Positions 8,512-16,986 of a stretch of DNA of 64,000 nucleotides are shown here, in pieces; the stretch's first letter is position 1; each line of letters opens with the position of its first letter. This DNA is from Levilactobacillus zymae. GTDB lineage: Bacteria; Bacillota; Bacilli; Lactobacillales; Lactobacillaceae. The DNA lies in contig NZ_JAVLAS010000001.1 of the NCBI RefSeq assembly GCF_032190635.1, positions 1,116,001 through 1,180,000 on the forward strand, in the 5' to 3' direction. Below the pieces are notes generated by a model that saw only the letters and a list, made by a program, of their open reading frames with translations, was not told the origin of the DNA and did not search any database. The position numbers and the translations under genes were made by a program.

Positions 8512-10245
8512 TTGATTGATCAACGTGTGTTTCAATTTCCGGGAGTGCGTAAAGTCATTATCTGGCAGCTCCTGTTGACCCTGATTCAAGCGGGGTTAAT
8601 TATCTTACAGGCTAAGTACCTGGCGGTGGCCATTGTCAACCTGTGGCAACTCAAGGGTGTCGGGACCATCGGCGCGCCGCTGGCCATCTTCGCGGTGGCC
8701 TTTCTGGGCCGCCACCTGGTCACCGTGCTAAAGAACTGGCTGACCTACCCGTTCGTGGCGGGCACCACCAAGCGGTTGCGGAAGCAATTCATGGCGAAGC
8801 TCTTCGACTTGGGCCCCAGTGTCGTGGCCCAAGAGGGGACCGGGAACGTGGTCACCATGGCTCTGGAGGGGATCGACAAGATTCAGACCTACCTGATGAT
8901 GATCATCGGTAAGGTCTTGGACCTGGCGATTACCCCCTGGCTGATTCTGATCTATATCGCGTTTATACAATGGAAGGAAGCGCTTTTTCTTCTGGCGATT
9001 TATCCCCTGATTATCCTGTTCATGATCATCTTGGGACTGGCGGCGCAGGCCAAGGCCGACCGGCAGTACGCGGGGTATCAGCGGCTATCCAACCACTTCG
9101 TTGACACCTTACGGGGCCTGCCGACGTTGAAACAACTGGGGTTAAACGAACAATACGCCGGCAACGTCTACGAAGTCAGTGAAGACTACCGGAAGAAGAC
9201 CATGGCGACGCTGACCATCGCGATGACCTCGACGTTTGCGCTGGACTTCTTCACCACCTTGTCGATTGCCATCATTGCGGTGTTTCTGGGCTTCGGCCTG
9301 ATGGATAATACCATCCAACTGTTACCCGCGCTGATTATCTTGACGCTGGCGCCGGACTATTTTGCACCGATTCGCAACTTTGCCAACGACTATCACGCGA
9401 CGTTAAACGGGAAGAATGCGTTAACGGCGGTCTTGGATATCCTCCACCGGGACACCCCCAGCGATCGGGAAACGTTACCGGCCCGGACGCCGGCGTGGAC
9501 GGCCGACGACGAGTTACACCTCCAACACGTCAACGTGGGGTACGACGCCGACCACGCCACGCTAAAGGACGTGACCTTAAACGTCAAGGGGTTCCAGAAG
9601 GTCGGCCTCATCGGGGCGTCGGGCTCCGGCAAGTCGACCCTGATTAACACACTAAGCGGCTTTCTGAGTCCGCAAGCCGGCCAGATCACCGTACGCGGGA
9701 CCCAGGTGCCGCACCTGGATCAGGCCGCCTGGCAGCGGAGCTTCGTCTACATTCCCCAGGCGCCGTACCTGTTCCACGCCAGTCTACGCGCCAACATCGC
9801 CTTCTACACGCCGGATGCCAGTGACGCCGCCGTGGCCCAAGCCGCCAAGCGGGCCGGGCTGACCGACTGGATCGCCACGTTACCGGACGGGCTGGCGACG
9901 CAGATTGGTGAAGGCTCCCGGGGGGTCTCCGGGGGACAGGCTCAGCGGATTGCGCTGGCCCGGGCTTTTCTGGATGACTCGCGGCGCATCTTGCTGTTCG
10001 ACGAACCCACGGCGCACCTGGATATCGAAACCGAGATTGAACTGAAACAAACCATGCTGCCGGTTTTTGACCACCACCTGGTCTTCTTTGCCACCCACCG
10101 GCTACACTGGATGAACGAGATGGACTATATCGTGGTTCTCGACCACGGGCGCGTGGTAGAACAGGGTACCCCAGCCGAGCTGCAGGCACAAAACGGGGCC
10201 TATGTCCGGCTGCGGGCCGAAATGGAAGGGGATGAACCGGCATGA
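8512..10245 (+). CDS. cydD: Thiol-reductant ABC exporter subunit, CydD type (first of pair)
   Basis: Fused membrane-ATPase half-transporter needed for cytochrome bd assembly. In E. coli CydDC exports cysteine/glutathione and more recent work links it to heme. The N-terminal half has about six membrane segments. The ATPase half has Walker A GASGSGKST near residue 368, signature SGGQAQRIALARA near 474 and Walker B LLFDEPTAHLD just after. I chose the TTG at 8512 because GGGGGGA lies 5 bases before it and the sequence MIDQRVFQFPGVRK then matches the family N-terminus. It overlaps the next gene by 4 bases (ATGA). In lactobacilli this position is often called cydC; the naming differs between species. 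Confidence 0.92.
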   Translation: MIDQRVFQFPGVRKVIIWQLLLTLIQAGLIILQAKYLAVAIVNLWQLKGVGTIGAPLAIFAVAFLGRHLVTVLKNWLTYPFVAGTTKRLRKQFMAKLFDLGPSVVAQEGTGNVVTMALEGIDKIQTYLMMIIGKVLDLAITPWLILIYIAFIQWKEALFLLAIYPLIILFMIILGLAAQAKADRQYAGYQRLSNHFVDTLRGLPTLKQLGLNEQYAGNVYEVSEDYRKKTMATLTIAMTSTFALDFFTTLSIAIIAVFLGFGLMDNTIQLLPALIILTLAPDYFAPIRNFANDYHATLNGKNALTAVLDILHRDTPSDRETLPARTPAWTADDELHLQHVNVGYDADHATLKDVTLNVKGFQKVGLIGASGSGKSTLINTLSGFLSPQAGQITVRGTQVPHLDQAAWQRSFVYIPQAPYLFHASLRANIAFYTPDASDAAVAQAAKRAGLTDWIATLPDGLATQIGEGSRGVSGGQAQRIALARAFLDDSRRILLFDEPTAHLDIETEIELKQTMLPVFDHHLVFFATHRLHWMNEMDYIVVLDHGRVVEQGTPAELQAQNGAYVRLRAEMEGDEPA

Positions 10246-11978
10246 AGGGGTTCTGGAAAACGTTTGAACACGACCACTGGGTGATGCCGTACCTGAAGCG
10301 GTATAAGGGACTCTTGGCGCTGGTCCTCTTCCTGGGCTTCATGACCTTCTTCTGTGGGGGCGCGCTGATGTTTAACTCCGGCTACCTGATCAGTAAGGCG
10401 GCCACCCACCCCTATAACATTCTGATGATCTACGTGCCGATCGTCCTGGCCCGGGCCTTCGGGATTGGCCGGCCGGCGTTTCGCTACGCCGAACGGCTGA
10501 CCAGCCATAACTGGGTGCTACGGATCGTGTCGGACTTTCGAAAACGCCTCTATCAGGCGGTGGAGAAGCAGGCCGTGGCGATTCGCCAAACGCACCAAAC
10601 GGGGGATGTCTTGAGCATCCTGGCCGAGGACATCGACCACATCGAAAACCTCTACCTGCGCACGGTCTTTCCGTTGGTGATTGGCTGGCTGTTGTACCTG
10701 TTCGTGGTCATCGGCATTGGCTACTTTAACTGGGCGTTCGGCCTGTTGATGTTACTGTTGTTGGGGGTTATCGTGATCCTGATGCCGTTACTGTCGGTGG
10801 CGGTCAACGGCCAGCGTGAGTTCCAGGCGCGTCAGGTGCAGCGGACCTTCTATACCAAGCTGACGGATTCCGTGTTGGGCTTGGGTGACTGGTTGATTTC
10901 CGGGCGCCGGCAGGCCTTTTTGGCCCAGCAGGACGCGCCCATCGACGAGATTGCGACCCTGCGGCGCAGCGACCACTACTTCCAGTGGTGGCGTAACCTG
11001 GCAATTCAGGTGATCTTTGGCGCCGCGGTCATCCTCCTGGTCTGGTGGGCCGGCTTGATGTTCACCCACGACCAGGTGCAGGCCAACTGGGTCGCGGCCT
11101 TCGGGTTGGCACTCTTTCCGACGGTCGAACCCTTCGCGGACATGAGCCAGGGGGTCAGCGAGTGGCCGGTCTACCGCGATTCGATCAACCGGGTCAACCG
11201 GCTGGACGAACACGAACCGGTCAAGGCCCCGCAAACCACGGTGGGGGATTTTGAGACACTGACCATCGACCACGTGCAGTTCACCTATCCGGGGGCCCAA
11301 CGCCAGGTAATTAATGATCTATCATTGACCCTGAAACCGGGCGAAAAATTGGCCTTGCTGGGACCCAGCGGGACCGGGAAGAGTACCTTATTGAAATTGA
11401 TCTTGGGCGACGAAACGCCGACTCAGGGTCAGGTCACGGTTAACGGTGTGCCGGTCGCGCAGTTGCAGGACCAACGGGCTCAGCTCTTCGGGGTGTTGGA
11501 CCAGCAACCCTACCTGTTCAATACCACGGTACTGAATAACGTGCGGCTAGGGAACCTTAACGCCACGGATGAGGATGTTCGCCGGGTGATCAAGGCCGTC
11601 GAACTCGACGACTTGATTGCCAATTTGCCGGACGGCTATAACACGCAGGTCCAGGAGGCGGGGAGTCGCTTCTCCGGGGGTGAACGCCAACGGTTGTCGC
11701 TAGCGCGGATCCTGTTGCAGGATACGTCGGTGATTATCCTAGACGAACCCACGGTCAGCTTGGACCCAATTACGGAACAACACCTGCTAGACACGGTCTT
11801 TGACGTCCTGCAGGATAAAACGATTATTTGGGTGACCCACCACCTGACGGGGATCCAGCACGTCGACCAGGTCCGTTTTATTGAAAACGGGCGCTTCGAT
11901 ATGCAGGGGACCCCGCAGGAGCTGTATCGCGATAACGCGCGTTTCCGGGCGTTATACGATTTGGACCGGGGCCATTAG
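10242..11978 (+). CDS. cydC: Thiol-reductant ABC exporter subunit, CydC type (second of pair)
   Basis: Partner of the preceding ABC half-transporter, 578 aa. Six membrane segments are followed by an ATPase domain with Walker A GPSGTGKST near residue 374, signature FSGGERQRLSLARI near 477 and Walker B VIILDEPTVSLD. The start codon overlaps the stop of the upstream gene, so the two are translationally coupled and form a heterodimer in the family. A long hairpin at 11983 ends the operon. Together with cydAB this completes the cytochrome bd module, but cydAB and this pair are split by an element-bearing gap of about 680 bases. Confidence 0.92.
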   Translation: MKGFWKTFEHDHWVMPYLKRYKGLLALVLFLGFMTFFCGGALMFNSGYLISKAATHPYNILMIYVPIVLARAFGIGRPAFRYAERLTSHNWVLRIVSDFRKRLYQAVEKQAVAIRQTHQTGDVLSILAEDIDHIENLYLRTVFPLVIGWLLYLFVVIGIGYFNWAFGLLMLLLLGVIVILMPLLSVAVNGQREFQARQVQRTFYTKLTDSVLGLGDWLISGRRQAFLAQQDAPIDEIATLRRSDHYFQWWRNLAIQVIFGAAVILLVWWAGLMFTHDQVQANWVAAFGLALFPTVEPFADMSQGVSEWPVYRDSINRVNRLDEHEPVKAPQTTVGDFETLTIDHVQFTYPGAQRQVINDLSLTLKPGEKLALLGPSGTGKSTLLKLILGDETPTQGQVTVNGVPVAQLQDQRAQLFGVLDQQPYLFNTTVLNNVRLGNLNATDEDVRRVIKAVELDDLIANLPDGYNTQVQEAGSRFSGGERQRLSLARILLQDTSVIILDEPTVSLDPITEQHLLDTVFDVLQDKTIIWVTHHLTGIQHVDQVRFIENGRFDMQGTPQELYRDNARFRALYDLDRGH

Positions 11979-11982
11979 CCTT

Positions 11983-12045
11983 AGACAAGGGGTGTCAATT
12001 CACGGATTGAGCGTGAGTTGACACCCCTTGTCTGTGGGCTTTTTT
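11983..12045 (+). terminator. Strong terminator of the cyd operon
   Basis: Arms at 11983-12004 (AGACAAGGGGTGTCAATTCACG) and 12012-12033 pair almost perfectly over 22 bases. A T6 tract follows 6 bases later. Confidence 0.8.
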
Positions 12046-12417
12046 AAAGGAAAACGACCGGGAAAGTTACCGTGGCGAGCGCGATTTAAGTGTGGTAGAG
12101 TTAGGAACGTGATTAAACAAATTGCACCAATAATTAGTTGAATCTATTGTAACGAACACTAAAACGTAATTGGTCCTTGATAATTGTAATGGGGTCAATT
12201 AAAATGTTTGAGGGCAATTGCCGGATTAATGGTTTTTCAAAACGCTTTCTGATTTGAAATATATTTGTAAAATAACGCAATTGGTCCCGATAATTGGTAA
12301 CAAAGATGATAACTAAAGGTAACTAGCACGCGTGTTCTTTAAATCTTAGTAACGATCCTTGAACGCGAAAGCTGTTAATGGCGTAGGCTTGAAGCGTATT
12401 GTGGGTAGCTAGTAATA
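12046..12417. other. AT-rich gene-free stretch with an imperfect direct repeat
   Basis: No convincing gene. AACGTAATTGGTCCTTGAT (from 12163) and AACGCAATTGGTCCCGAT (from 12273) start two related blocks of about 23 bases that both end in AATTG and lie 110 bases apart. The base composition differs sharply from the flanking cyd genes, consistent with acquired or decaying DNA. Confidence 0.5.
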
Positions 12418-12618
12418 GTGCTATGCTTACCTAAAGTGTCATTAGAAAAATTTAACGATTTTTATGATGAATTGTCGAACAATGTAATATTTATGTTATT
12501 AAATATAGTCTTAGTCTTTATAGGTGCTGTAATATTTTCTCTTTTATACAGAACAACAAAAAATTTTATTAAGCGTATCTATGAAAATAACACTAGGGTC
12601 CGTCTGAAAACTACTTAA
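12418..12618 (+). CDS. Small putative membrane protein whose 3' end is interrupted by an IS
   Basis: A 66-codon frame with one clear membrane segment (VIFMLLNIVLVFIGAVIFSLLY) and a basic tail. It is AT-rich and has no obvious ribosome site, so it may be a fragment. The last residues are encoded by the insertion sequence. Joining the flanks without the element (one TA retained) gives a reading of ENNT-S-R-V-stop, so the original gene ended only about three codons beyond the insertion point. Function unknown; homologues were not recognisable by eye. Confidence 0.35.
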   Translation: MLCLPKVSLEKFNDFYDELSNNVIFMLLNIVLVFIGAVIFSLLYRTTKNFIKRIYENNTRVRLKTT

Positions 12619-13042
12619 GTAAGATGCAAATTGAGGCAATGTAAACCGTAGCCAGATAAACATGAGCGAGCTTATCATAACGCGTTGCAATCCTACGAAA
12701 GTTCTTCAACTGATTGAAGAAGTTCTCAATCAAATGGCGCTCACAATAAACGTGGTAATCACAGGTCCACTTGTCTTTGGTATTTTCCTTTGGCGGAATG
12801 GTATAGACGGCTGCTTTATCTTTAATATACTGGCGAAGTTTCGCGGTGCCATAGGCTTTATCCGCGATAATATTTGATTGAGAAATATCGAAGCCTTCCA
12901 GCAACTCACTGGCAACTTGGCTATCATGTACTTGACCACCTGTTAGGCGAAAACCCAAGGGATTCCCTAATCCGTCAACGAGTGCGTGAATCTTGGTCGT
13001 TCGGCCACCTCGACTTAGTCCAATAGCTTGATTTTCGACCAT
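12611..13042 (-). CDS. IS5-family transposase, C-terminal part (orfB)
   Basis: Second half of a DDE transposase. It carries the second Asp in IIADKAYGT and the Glu region ERHLIENFFNQLKNFRRIA followed by TRYDK, both typical of the IS5/IS427 group. It has no good ribosome site of its own, and its frame begins inside orfA. The functional protein is expected from frameshifting at the eight-A run (T8 at 13053-13060 on the plus strand), giving a fusion reading ...GAKKNAECMVENQAIG.... Confidence 0.88.
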   Translation of the reverse strand: MVENQAIGLSRGGRTTKIHALVDGLGNPLGFRLTGGQVHDSQVASELLEGFDISQSNIIADKAYGTAKLRQYIKDKAAVYTIPPKENTKDKWTCDYHVYCERHLIENFFNQLKNFRRIATRYDKLAHVYLATVYIASICILLK

Positions 13043-13386
13043 ACATTCGGCGTTTTTTTTGCCCCAGTGGCCTTTTGATGCGCTCGAACGATCGTTGAAT
13101 CTAAGCTCAAGTTTTCCATGTCGGGATTGTCAATCAATTCGAGAAAAACCTGTTCGAACAAGCCTGAACTTACCCAGGCTCGGAAGCGACTATACACCGT
13201 TTTCCAAGAGCCATAGCGTTCAGGTAGATCACGCCAAGGAGCCCCGCTGCGCATGAGCCAGAGGATAGCGTTGAGGGCGGTACGGTTGTCTAGGCTTGAT
13301 GGACGGCCAGTCCGGTATGGCGGGAAGTATCCTTTGATTCGGTCCCACTGAGCATCTTCCAGTTCGTATCGTTTAGGTGTTGTCAT
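13015..13386 (-). CDS. IS5-family transposase, N-terminal part (orfA)
   Basis: First half of the transposase, 123 aa, starting MTTPKRYELEDAQWDRIKGY. It has the IS5 N-terminal domain (DUF4096-like: LNAILWLMRSGAPWRDLPER YG) and the first catalytic Asp in LSLDSTIVRAHQ. It terminates shortly after an A8 run in the coding strand, the expected programmed frameshift site for this group; orfB follows in another frame with a 28-base overlap. Confidence 0.88.
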   Translation of the reverse strand: MTTPKRYELEDAQWDRIKGYFPPYRTGRPSSLDNRTALNAILWLMRSGAPWRDLPERYGSWKTVYSRFRAWVSSGLFEQVFLELIDNPDMENLSLDSTIVRAHQKATGAKKTPNVWSKIKLLD

Positions 13387-13449
13387 CGGAATGCCTCGAT
13401 TCGTTTTTCCTCAGATTATACCTGAATTTTTAGTTTTCAGACAGTCCCT

Positions 13450-13807
13450 AGTAGAGTTTAATTTTGCGCCAATCTGTATATATGTATGGTAGCTATAGAA
13501 AACAAGCGATATAGGATAAACGTTTAAAGTTAAATTATCATACTTGATTACTTTCTAAACACTTAAATGTCTGTCTGTATGGAATCTGAGCTTTCCGTGA
13601 CGTAACCTTTACAATTGTTATTAAGGTATTAACGGTAATATGGGAACTGCCTGCGCGACAGGGACAATGTCCGTATTTAACGGAGCATGATATGAACATA
13701 AAGACCAGAACAACGAATTAGCTGCTCTGGTCTTTTGGCATTACTGATATGATATTGGTAGGAACGACGGCCCGCGAGCCTGAACAAGCCAAAATTTAAA
13801 TTTGAGT
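13450..13807. other. Gene-free stretch between the IS and the prenyl synthase gene
   Basis: AT-rich and without a convincing frame. The only clear feature is the terminator at 13700-13735. The first bases (AGTAGAGTTTAA) are the displaced end of the small gene interrupted by the IS. Confidence 0.5.
13700..13735. terminator. Bidirectional terminator
   Basis: AAAGACCAGA and TCTGGTCTTT form a perfect 10-base stem around a 16-base loop, with A and T runs on both sides. It can end the minus-strand prenyl synthase transcript. Confidence 0.75.
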
Positions 13808-14785
13808 TTAGTGATCCCGCTTCAACAGCATCCCCGTCAACCGCGCCAACGCCTCCCGGGTACTCCCGGCGGGCAACGCGGCAATCAGCTCTAGGGCTTT
13901 GTCGGTCCACTCGGTGGCTAGTTGCCGGGCGGCTTCGACGCCACCGTGTTGGGTGACCAGTGCGCGCACGGCCTGGATATCGGCTGTCGTCATGTCTTGG
14001 CGCTTCTTCAGGTATTGGTGGAAATCGCGCTTAGCGTGGGGGATGGCCAGCAGTAGCGGCAACGAGTACACACCGGAACGCAGGTCTTCTAGGATCGGCT
14101 TACGCGTCTTCTTAGGATCGCCCGCGTAGTCTAAGATGTCGTCTAACATCTGGTAGGCACTCCCGATGGCCTCGCCAATCGGCCGGGCGCTATCCTGCAC
14201 GGCTTGTGGCGCGTGGGTCAGCTGGGCGCCCTGGTAGCACGCCAGCGCGAACAGTTCGGCCGTCTTACCCGCAATCTCGCTAAGGTAGGCGTCTAACGTG
14301 GCGTCTTCGCGGTAGTTCAACGCCATCTGGCCCAGTTCGCCGGTTAAGATCTTGTGCATCGCGTTGATGTGGGCTTGAATCAGTGCCGTGTCGCTGGTCG
14401 ACTTTAAGACCTGGTCGAAGTAGACCGTGAACATGAAGTCGCCGGCGTAAATCGCGTTGCGTTGCCCGTACTTCATCTGGATGGTCCGCACCCCGCGGCG
14501 GGTGGGGGACTCGTCGATCACGTCGTCGTGAATCAACGTGCCCACGTGGAGAATTTCTAGCGCCGCGGCCCCGGCCCGTAAGCGTTCGGCCGACGTGGGT
14601 TCGCCAAATTTGGTAAATAAATAAAAGTACCCGGGGCGTAGAAGCTTGCCGCCGGATTCCAATAAGGCTAATATTTTATTGTGGATAGGTTGGTTGGTCA
14701 ATTTTACCGCATCCAGCAGATAGGGCTGTAACGCGTTGAGTTCTGGCTCAACCTGCGGGAATTGCCGCCAAAGTTGTCGATCCAT
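13808..14785 (-). CDS. Polyprenyl diphosphate synthase (quinone side-chain type)
   Basis: Trans-prenyltransferase that condenses isopentenyl diphosphate units to a long polyprenyl diphosphate. Both aspartate-rich motifs are present: DDVID at residues 87-91 and DDILD at 216-220, each binding Mg-diphosphate. Small residues just before the first motif (HVGTLIHDD) fit a long-chain product. At 325 aa it matches IspB/HepT-type enzymes rather than FPP synthases. A GAGGTG site precedes the ATG. It is divergent from the menA-like gene, 100 bases apart, and close to the cyd genes, so the product probably serves as the menaquinone side chain (inference). Confidence 0.9.
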   Translation of the reverse strand: MDRQLWRQFPQVEPELNALQPYLLDAVKLTNQPIHNKILALLESGGKLLRPGYFYLFTKFGEPTSAERLRAGAAALEILHVGTLIHDDVIDESPTRRGVRTIQMKYGQRNAIYAGDFMFTVYFDQVLKSTSDTALIQAHINAMHKILTGELGQMALNYREDATLDAYLSEIAGKTAELFALACYQGAQLTHAPQAVQDSARPIGEAIGSAYQMLDDILDYAGDPKKTRKPILEDLRSGVYSLPLLLAIPHAKRDFHQYLKKRQDMTTADIQAVRALVTQHGGVEAARQLATEWTDKALELIAALPAGSTREALARLTGMLLKRDH

Positions 14786-14884
14786 ACTGCACCTCGTTCG
14801 TTAGTCAAAATTAATCTTACCGACAACTGGAAACGTTGTCAAACATCGCCGCCCCGCGGGGTGCCGAAACTGGGGGAAATTCGT

Positions 14885-15790
14885 GTGAACTGGAAAGTTT
14901 TTCTAGAATTAGTTGAAATTAAAGCCAAAATTGCGTCCGTTTGGCCGTTTTTACTGGGACTTATTTTTGTCTTCCATAATTATGGTCATTTAAACGGGGG
15001 CGTCAGCCTGTTGTTCTTCATCGCCATGTTCCTGTTCAACATGGCCGTGGACATCAACGACAACTACCAAGACTACACCAAGGCCGACGATAATCAAGCC
15101 GCCGAGTGGAAGAAGCATACCAACATTATCGGGGTGCACCACTTGAACGTCCGCGGCATCTTTGCCTTGATGGCCAGCTTCACGGTGGTGGCCGCACTAA
15201 TCGGGCTGTACCTGGTCTGGGTGACCGGTTGGCCACTACTGGTGATGGGTATCTTCTGTTTTCTGGTGGGGTACCTCTATGCCGGCGGGCCCAAGCCGTT
15301 ATCCGGGACGCCGACCGGGGAGTTCTTCGCCGGCTTCACCATGGGCTTCATGATCATGGCGATTACCGTCTACCTGAACCTGTATCAGACCACCGCGCTG
15401 ACCTGGGTGCTGTGGGGCCGGGTCCTGCTGGCCTCCGGAGTGGCCGTGATGGCCATCGCCGCCTTACTGCTGGCCAACAACATCTGCGACGCCCAAGAAG
15501 ACCTGGACCTCAACCGGACCACCATCGTGTATTTCATTGGTAAGCGCCGCGCCTTGTGGCTATTTGCGGGCTTCTACGTGGTGGGGTATCTGACGCTCAT
15601 TGCCAGCGCCTTATTGGGGGCGTTGCCGGTCTGGTCGCTACTGGCCTTAGTCAGCGCTATCCCGGTAGGCAAGAACATCCGGGCCTTCTTTCGGGTTCAG
15701 GTTAAGAAGGAAACCTTCATTCTGGCTGTCCGAAACCTCGGCTTATTAGCCATCTTCACGGTGGTTAGTGAAGCCATCGGATTATTGTAG
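14885..15790 (+). CDS. menA: 1,4-dihydroxy-2-naphthoate polyprenyltransferase (UbiA family)
   Basis: Membrane UbiA-family prenyltransferase of 301 aa with about eight hydrophobic segments. The two Mg-binding signatures are visible: NMAVDINDNYQDYTKAD near residues 51-67 and NNICDAQEDLDLNRTT in the second half. The GTG start at 14885 is preceded by CTGGGGGAAA; upstream in-frame codons lack a site. It joins a prenyl chain to a naphthoate ring to make demethylmenaquinone. Its neighbour on the other strand makes the prenyl chain. No other men genes are in this window, so the ring may come from outside or from genes elsewhere. UbiA paralogues can have other substrates, so the exact substrate is inferred. 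Confidence 0.88.
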   Translation: MNWKVFLELVEIKAKIASVWPFLLGLIFVFHNYGHLNGGVSLLFFIAMFLFNMAVDINDNYQDYTKADDNQAAEWKKHTNIIGVHHLNVRGIFALMASFTVVAALIGLYLVWVTGWPLLVMGIFCFLVGYLYAGGPKPLSGTPTGEFFAGFTMGFMIMAITVYLNLYQTTALTWVLWGRVLLASGVAVMAIAALLLANNICDAQEDLDLNRTTIVYFIGKRRALWLFAGFYVVGYLTLIASALLGALPVWSLLALVSAIPVGKNIRAFFRVQVKKETFILAVRNLGLLAIFTVVSEAIGLL

Positions 15791-15823
15791 CCTTAAAGCT
15801 TCCTAAATTTATCGGCGGAGTCG

Positions 15824-15853
15824 TTGTGCTTTTGCCAAGAAGTCGGGTAGAAT
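15824..15853 (+). promoter_or_regulatory. Likely promoter of xpt
   Basis: TTGTGC (15824-15829) and TAGAAT (15848-15853) are spaced 18 bases apart, 46 bases before the start codon. There is no room for, and no sign of, a purine riboswitch. Confidence 0.5.
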
Positions 15854-15898
15854 GGAAAGTAACAGTTTAACTGGCAAACGAGAGCTTGGAGGACAACC

Positions 15899-16474
15899 AT
15901 GAAAATTTTAGAGGATCGCATTTTAAAGGATGGCACGATTTTACCCGGGAACGTCTTGAAGGTGGATAACTTCTTGAACCACGAAGTCGATCCCCAGCTG
16001 ATGGATCAGATGGGCGCCGAGTTCGCCCGGAAGTTCGCCGACGCCGGGGTGACCAAGGTCCTCACCGTCGAGTCGTCCGGGATTGCGCCGGCCGTAATGG
16101 CGGCCCTACACCTGGGTGTGCCGATGATTTTCGCCCGGAAGCACAAGAGTCTGACGCTGACCGACCACCTGTACACGGCTAAGGTCTACTCGTACACCAA
16201 GCAGGTCAATAACGACATCTCGATCGACCGGCGCTTCTTAAGTGCCGACGACAACGTCTTGATCATCGACGACTTCTTGGCGAACGGCCAGGCGGTCCAG
16301 GGCTTATTGGACATCGCTGATACGGCTCAGATCAAGGTGGCCGGCGTGGGCGTGGTCATCGAGAAACGCTTCCAGAAGGGCCACCAGCTGGTTCAGGACG
16401 CGGGAATTCCGTTGGTCGCGTTGGCCAGCATCGCCAAGTTCGAGAACGGCACGGTGACCTTCGCGCAAGACTAG
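15899..16474 (+). CDS. xpt: Xanthine phosphoribosyltransferase
   Basis: Purine salvage enzyme that converts xanthine and PRPP to XMP in the cytosol. It has 191 aa, the usual length, and the PRPP-binding motif VLIIDDFLANGQA near residues 121-133; the N-terminus MKILEDRILKDG is typical of Xpt. A GGAGG site precedes the ATG. In many Firmicutes xpt sits behind a guanine riboswitch and with a permease gene; here it is alone, with a short leader. It is followed by 500 bases of dispersed element copies. Confidence 0.95.
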   Translation: MKILEDRILKDGTILPGNVLKVDNFLNHEVDPQLMDQMGAEFARKFADAGVTKVLTVESSGIAPAVMAALHLGVPMIFARKHKSLTLTDHLYTAKVYSYTKQVNNDISIDRRFLSADDNVLIIDDFLANGQAVQGLLDIADTAQIKVAGVGVVIEKRFQKGHQLVQDAGIPLVALASIAKFENGTVTFAQD

Positions 16475-16536
16475 CGGATGGTGCTTGTATCCGGCGCGGC
16501 AAAACTTTAAACTTAGGTTAGATGAAACTGGGCGCC

Positions 16537-16684
16537 CTCCGGTGCTCAGGGTGAACATTTGAACCGCCTGCGGGCACGACTTCGAACCTCGCAAGACCCG
16601 CGAGTTTTGAAGCTCGGCCTTATCCTAAGCCGACAAAGAACGTCGACTATAAGGTCGCTGGCTGAGCCCCTGCTCACCTCCGGG
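16537..16684 (-). repeat. Dispersed structured intergenic element, copy 2
   Basis: Read on the minus strand it shows hairpin 1 (CCTTATAGTCGAC ... GTCGGCTTAGGATAAGG, the first arm apparently 4 bases short). Hairpin 2 has arms CGAG+CTTCAAA+A+CTCGC and GCGAG+G+TTCGAAG+TCG around the loop GGGTCTT. The outer flank matches copy 1 closely (CAGCCCGGAG..GAGCAGGGGC). The hairpin-2 helix differs in nearly every base pair from copy 1 yet stays paired. Confidence 0.75.
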
Positions 16685-16773
16685 CTGTCAATTGGTCGTT
16701 GCCAGTTTTATTGGCGAAGACGTAATGTTATAGTCGAAGGTAGCTAATACTACCTGGTGGATGATCCACTAAC

Positions 16774-16932
16774 CTTAGCGGAGCGGAGTCGACTGGATTG
16801 GCTATGGTGAGATTAATGTTAGTCGACGGTTTTAGTCGGCTTACATTAAGGTCGAGTTTCGGAGACCGCGGGTTTGGCGGGCTTCGAAATCGTGCCCACC
16901 ATAGCGAATCTTGCTCGACGGAGCGCAGCGGC
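16774..16932 (+). repeat. Dispersed structured intergenic element, copy 3
   Basis: Closing helices are GTCGA/TCGAC (16788-16792 with 16915-16919) and GCTATGGTG/CACCATAGC (16801-16809 with 16897-16905). Hairpin 1 runs from AATGT at 16815 to ACATT ending 16847. Hairpin 2 runs from CGAG at 16853 to TCG at 16892 with loop GGGTTTG. It ends about 55 bases before the next gene. Confidence 0.8.
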
Positions 16933-16986
16933 AATGCTTAACTAAAAAAATTAAAATTAAACTAAACGTGGAAAGTAGGGAGTAAA

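Larger units (their letters stand above)
12596..13448 (-). mobile_element. IS5-family (IS427-like) insertion sequence
   Basis: An element of about 853 bases with 16-base terminal inverted repeats: GGGTCCGTCTGAAAAC on the left and, read inward, GGGACTGTCTGAAAAC on the right (three mismatches near the tip). A 2-base TA flanks both ends as a target duplication. It carries one transposase split over two overlapping frames on the minus strand. The stop codon of the second frame lies within the left inverted repeat. Intact ends, both frames and the flanking duplication suggest a recent, possibly active copy. Confidence 0.9.
16475..16986. other. Intergenic region occupied by an inverted pair of structured elements
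   Basis: About 510 bases with no gene. It holds copy 2 (minus strand) and copy 3 (plus strand) of the dispersed element, about 90 bases apart in inverted orientation, plus a short linker with small hairpins. Confidence 0.7.

Noticed and set aside
9686..10342. Long minus-strand frame opposite the cyd exporter genes (218 codons)
   Set aside because: Arg/Pro-rich antisense shadow of two clear ABC transporter genes.
15791..15898. Guanine riboswitch upstream of xpt
   Set aside because: Only 108 bases, with none of the purine-aptamer core sequences and no terminator hairpin.
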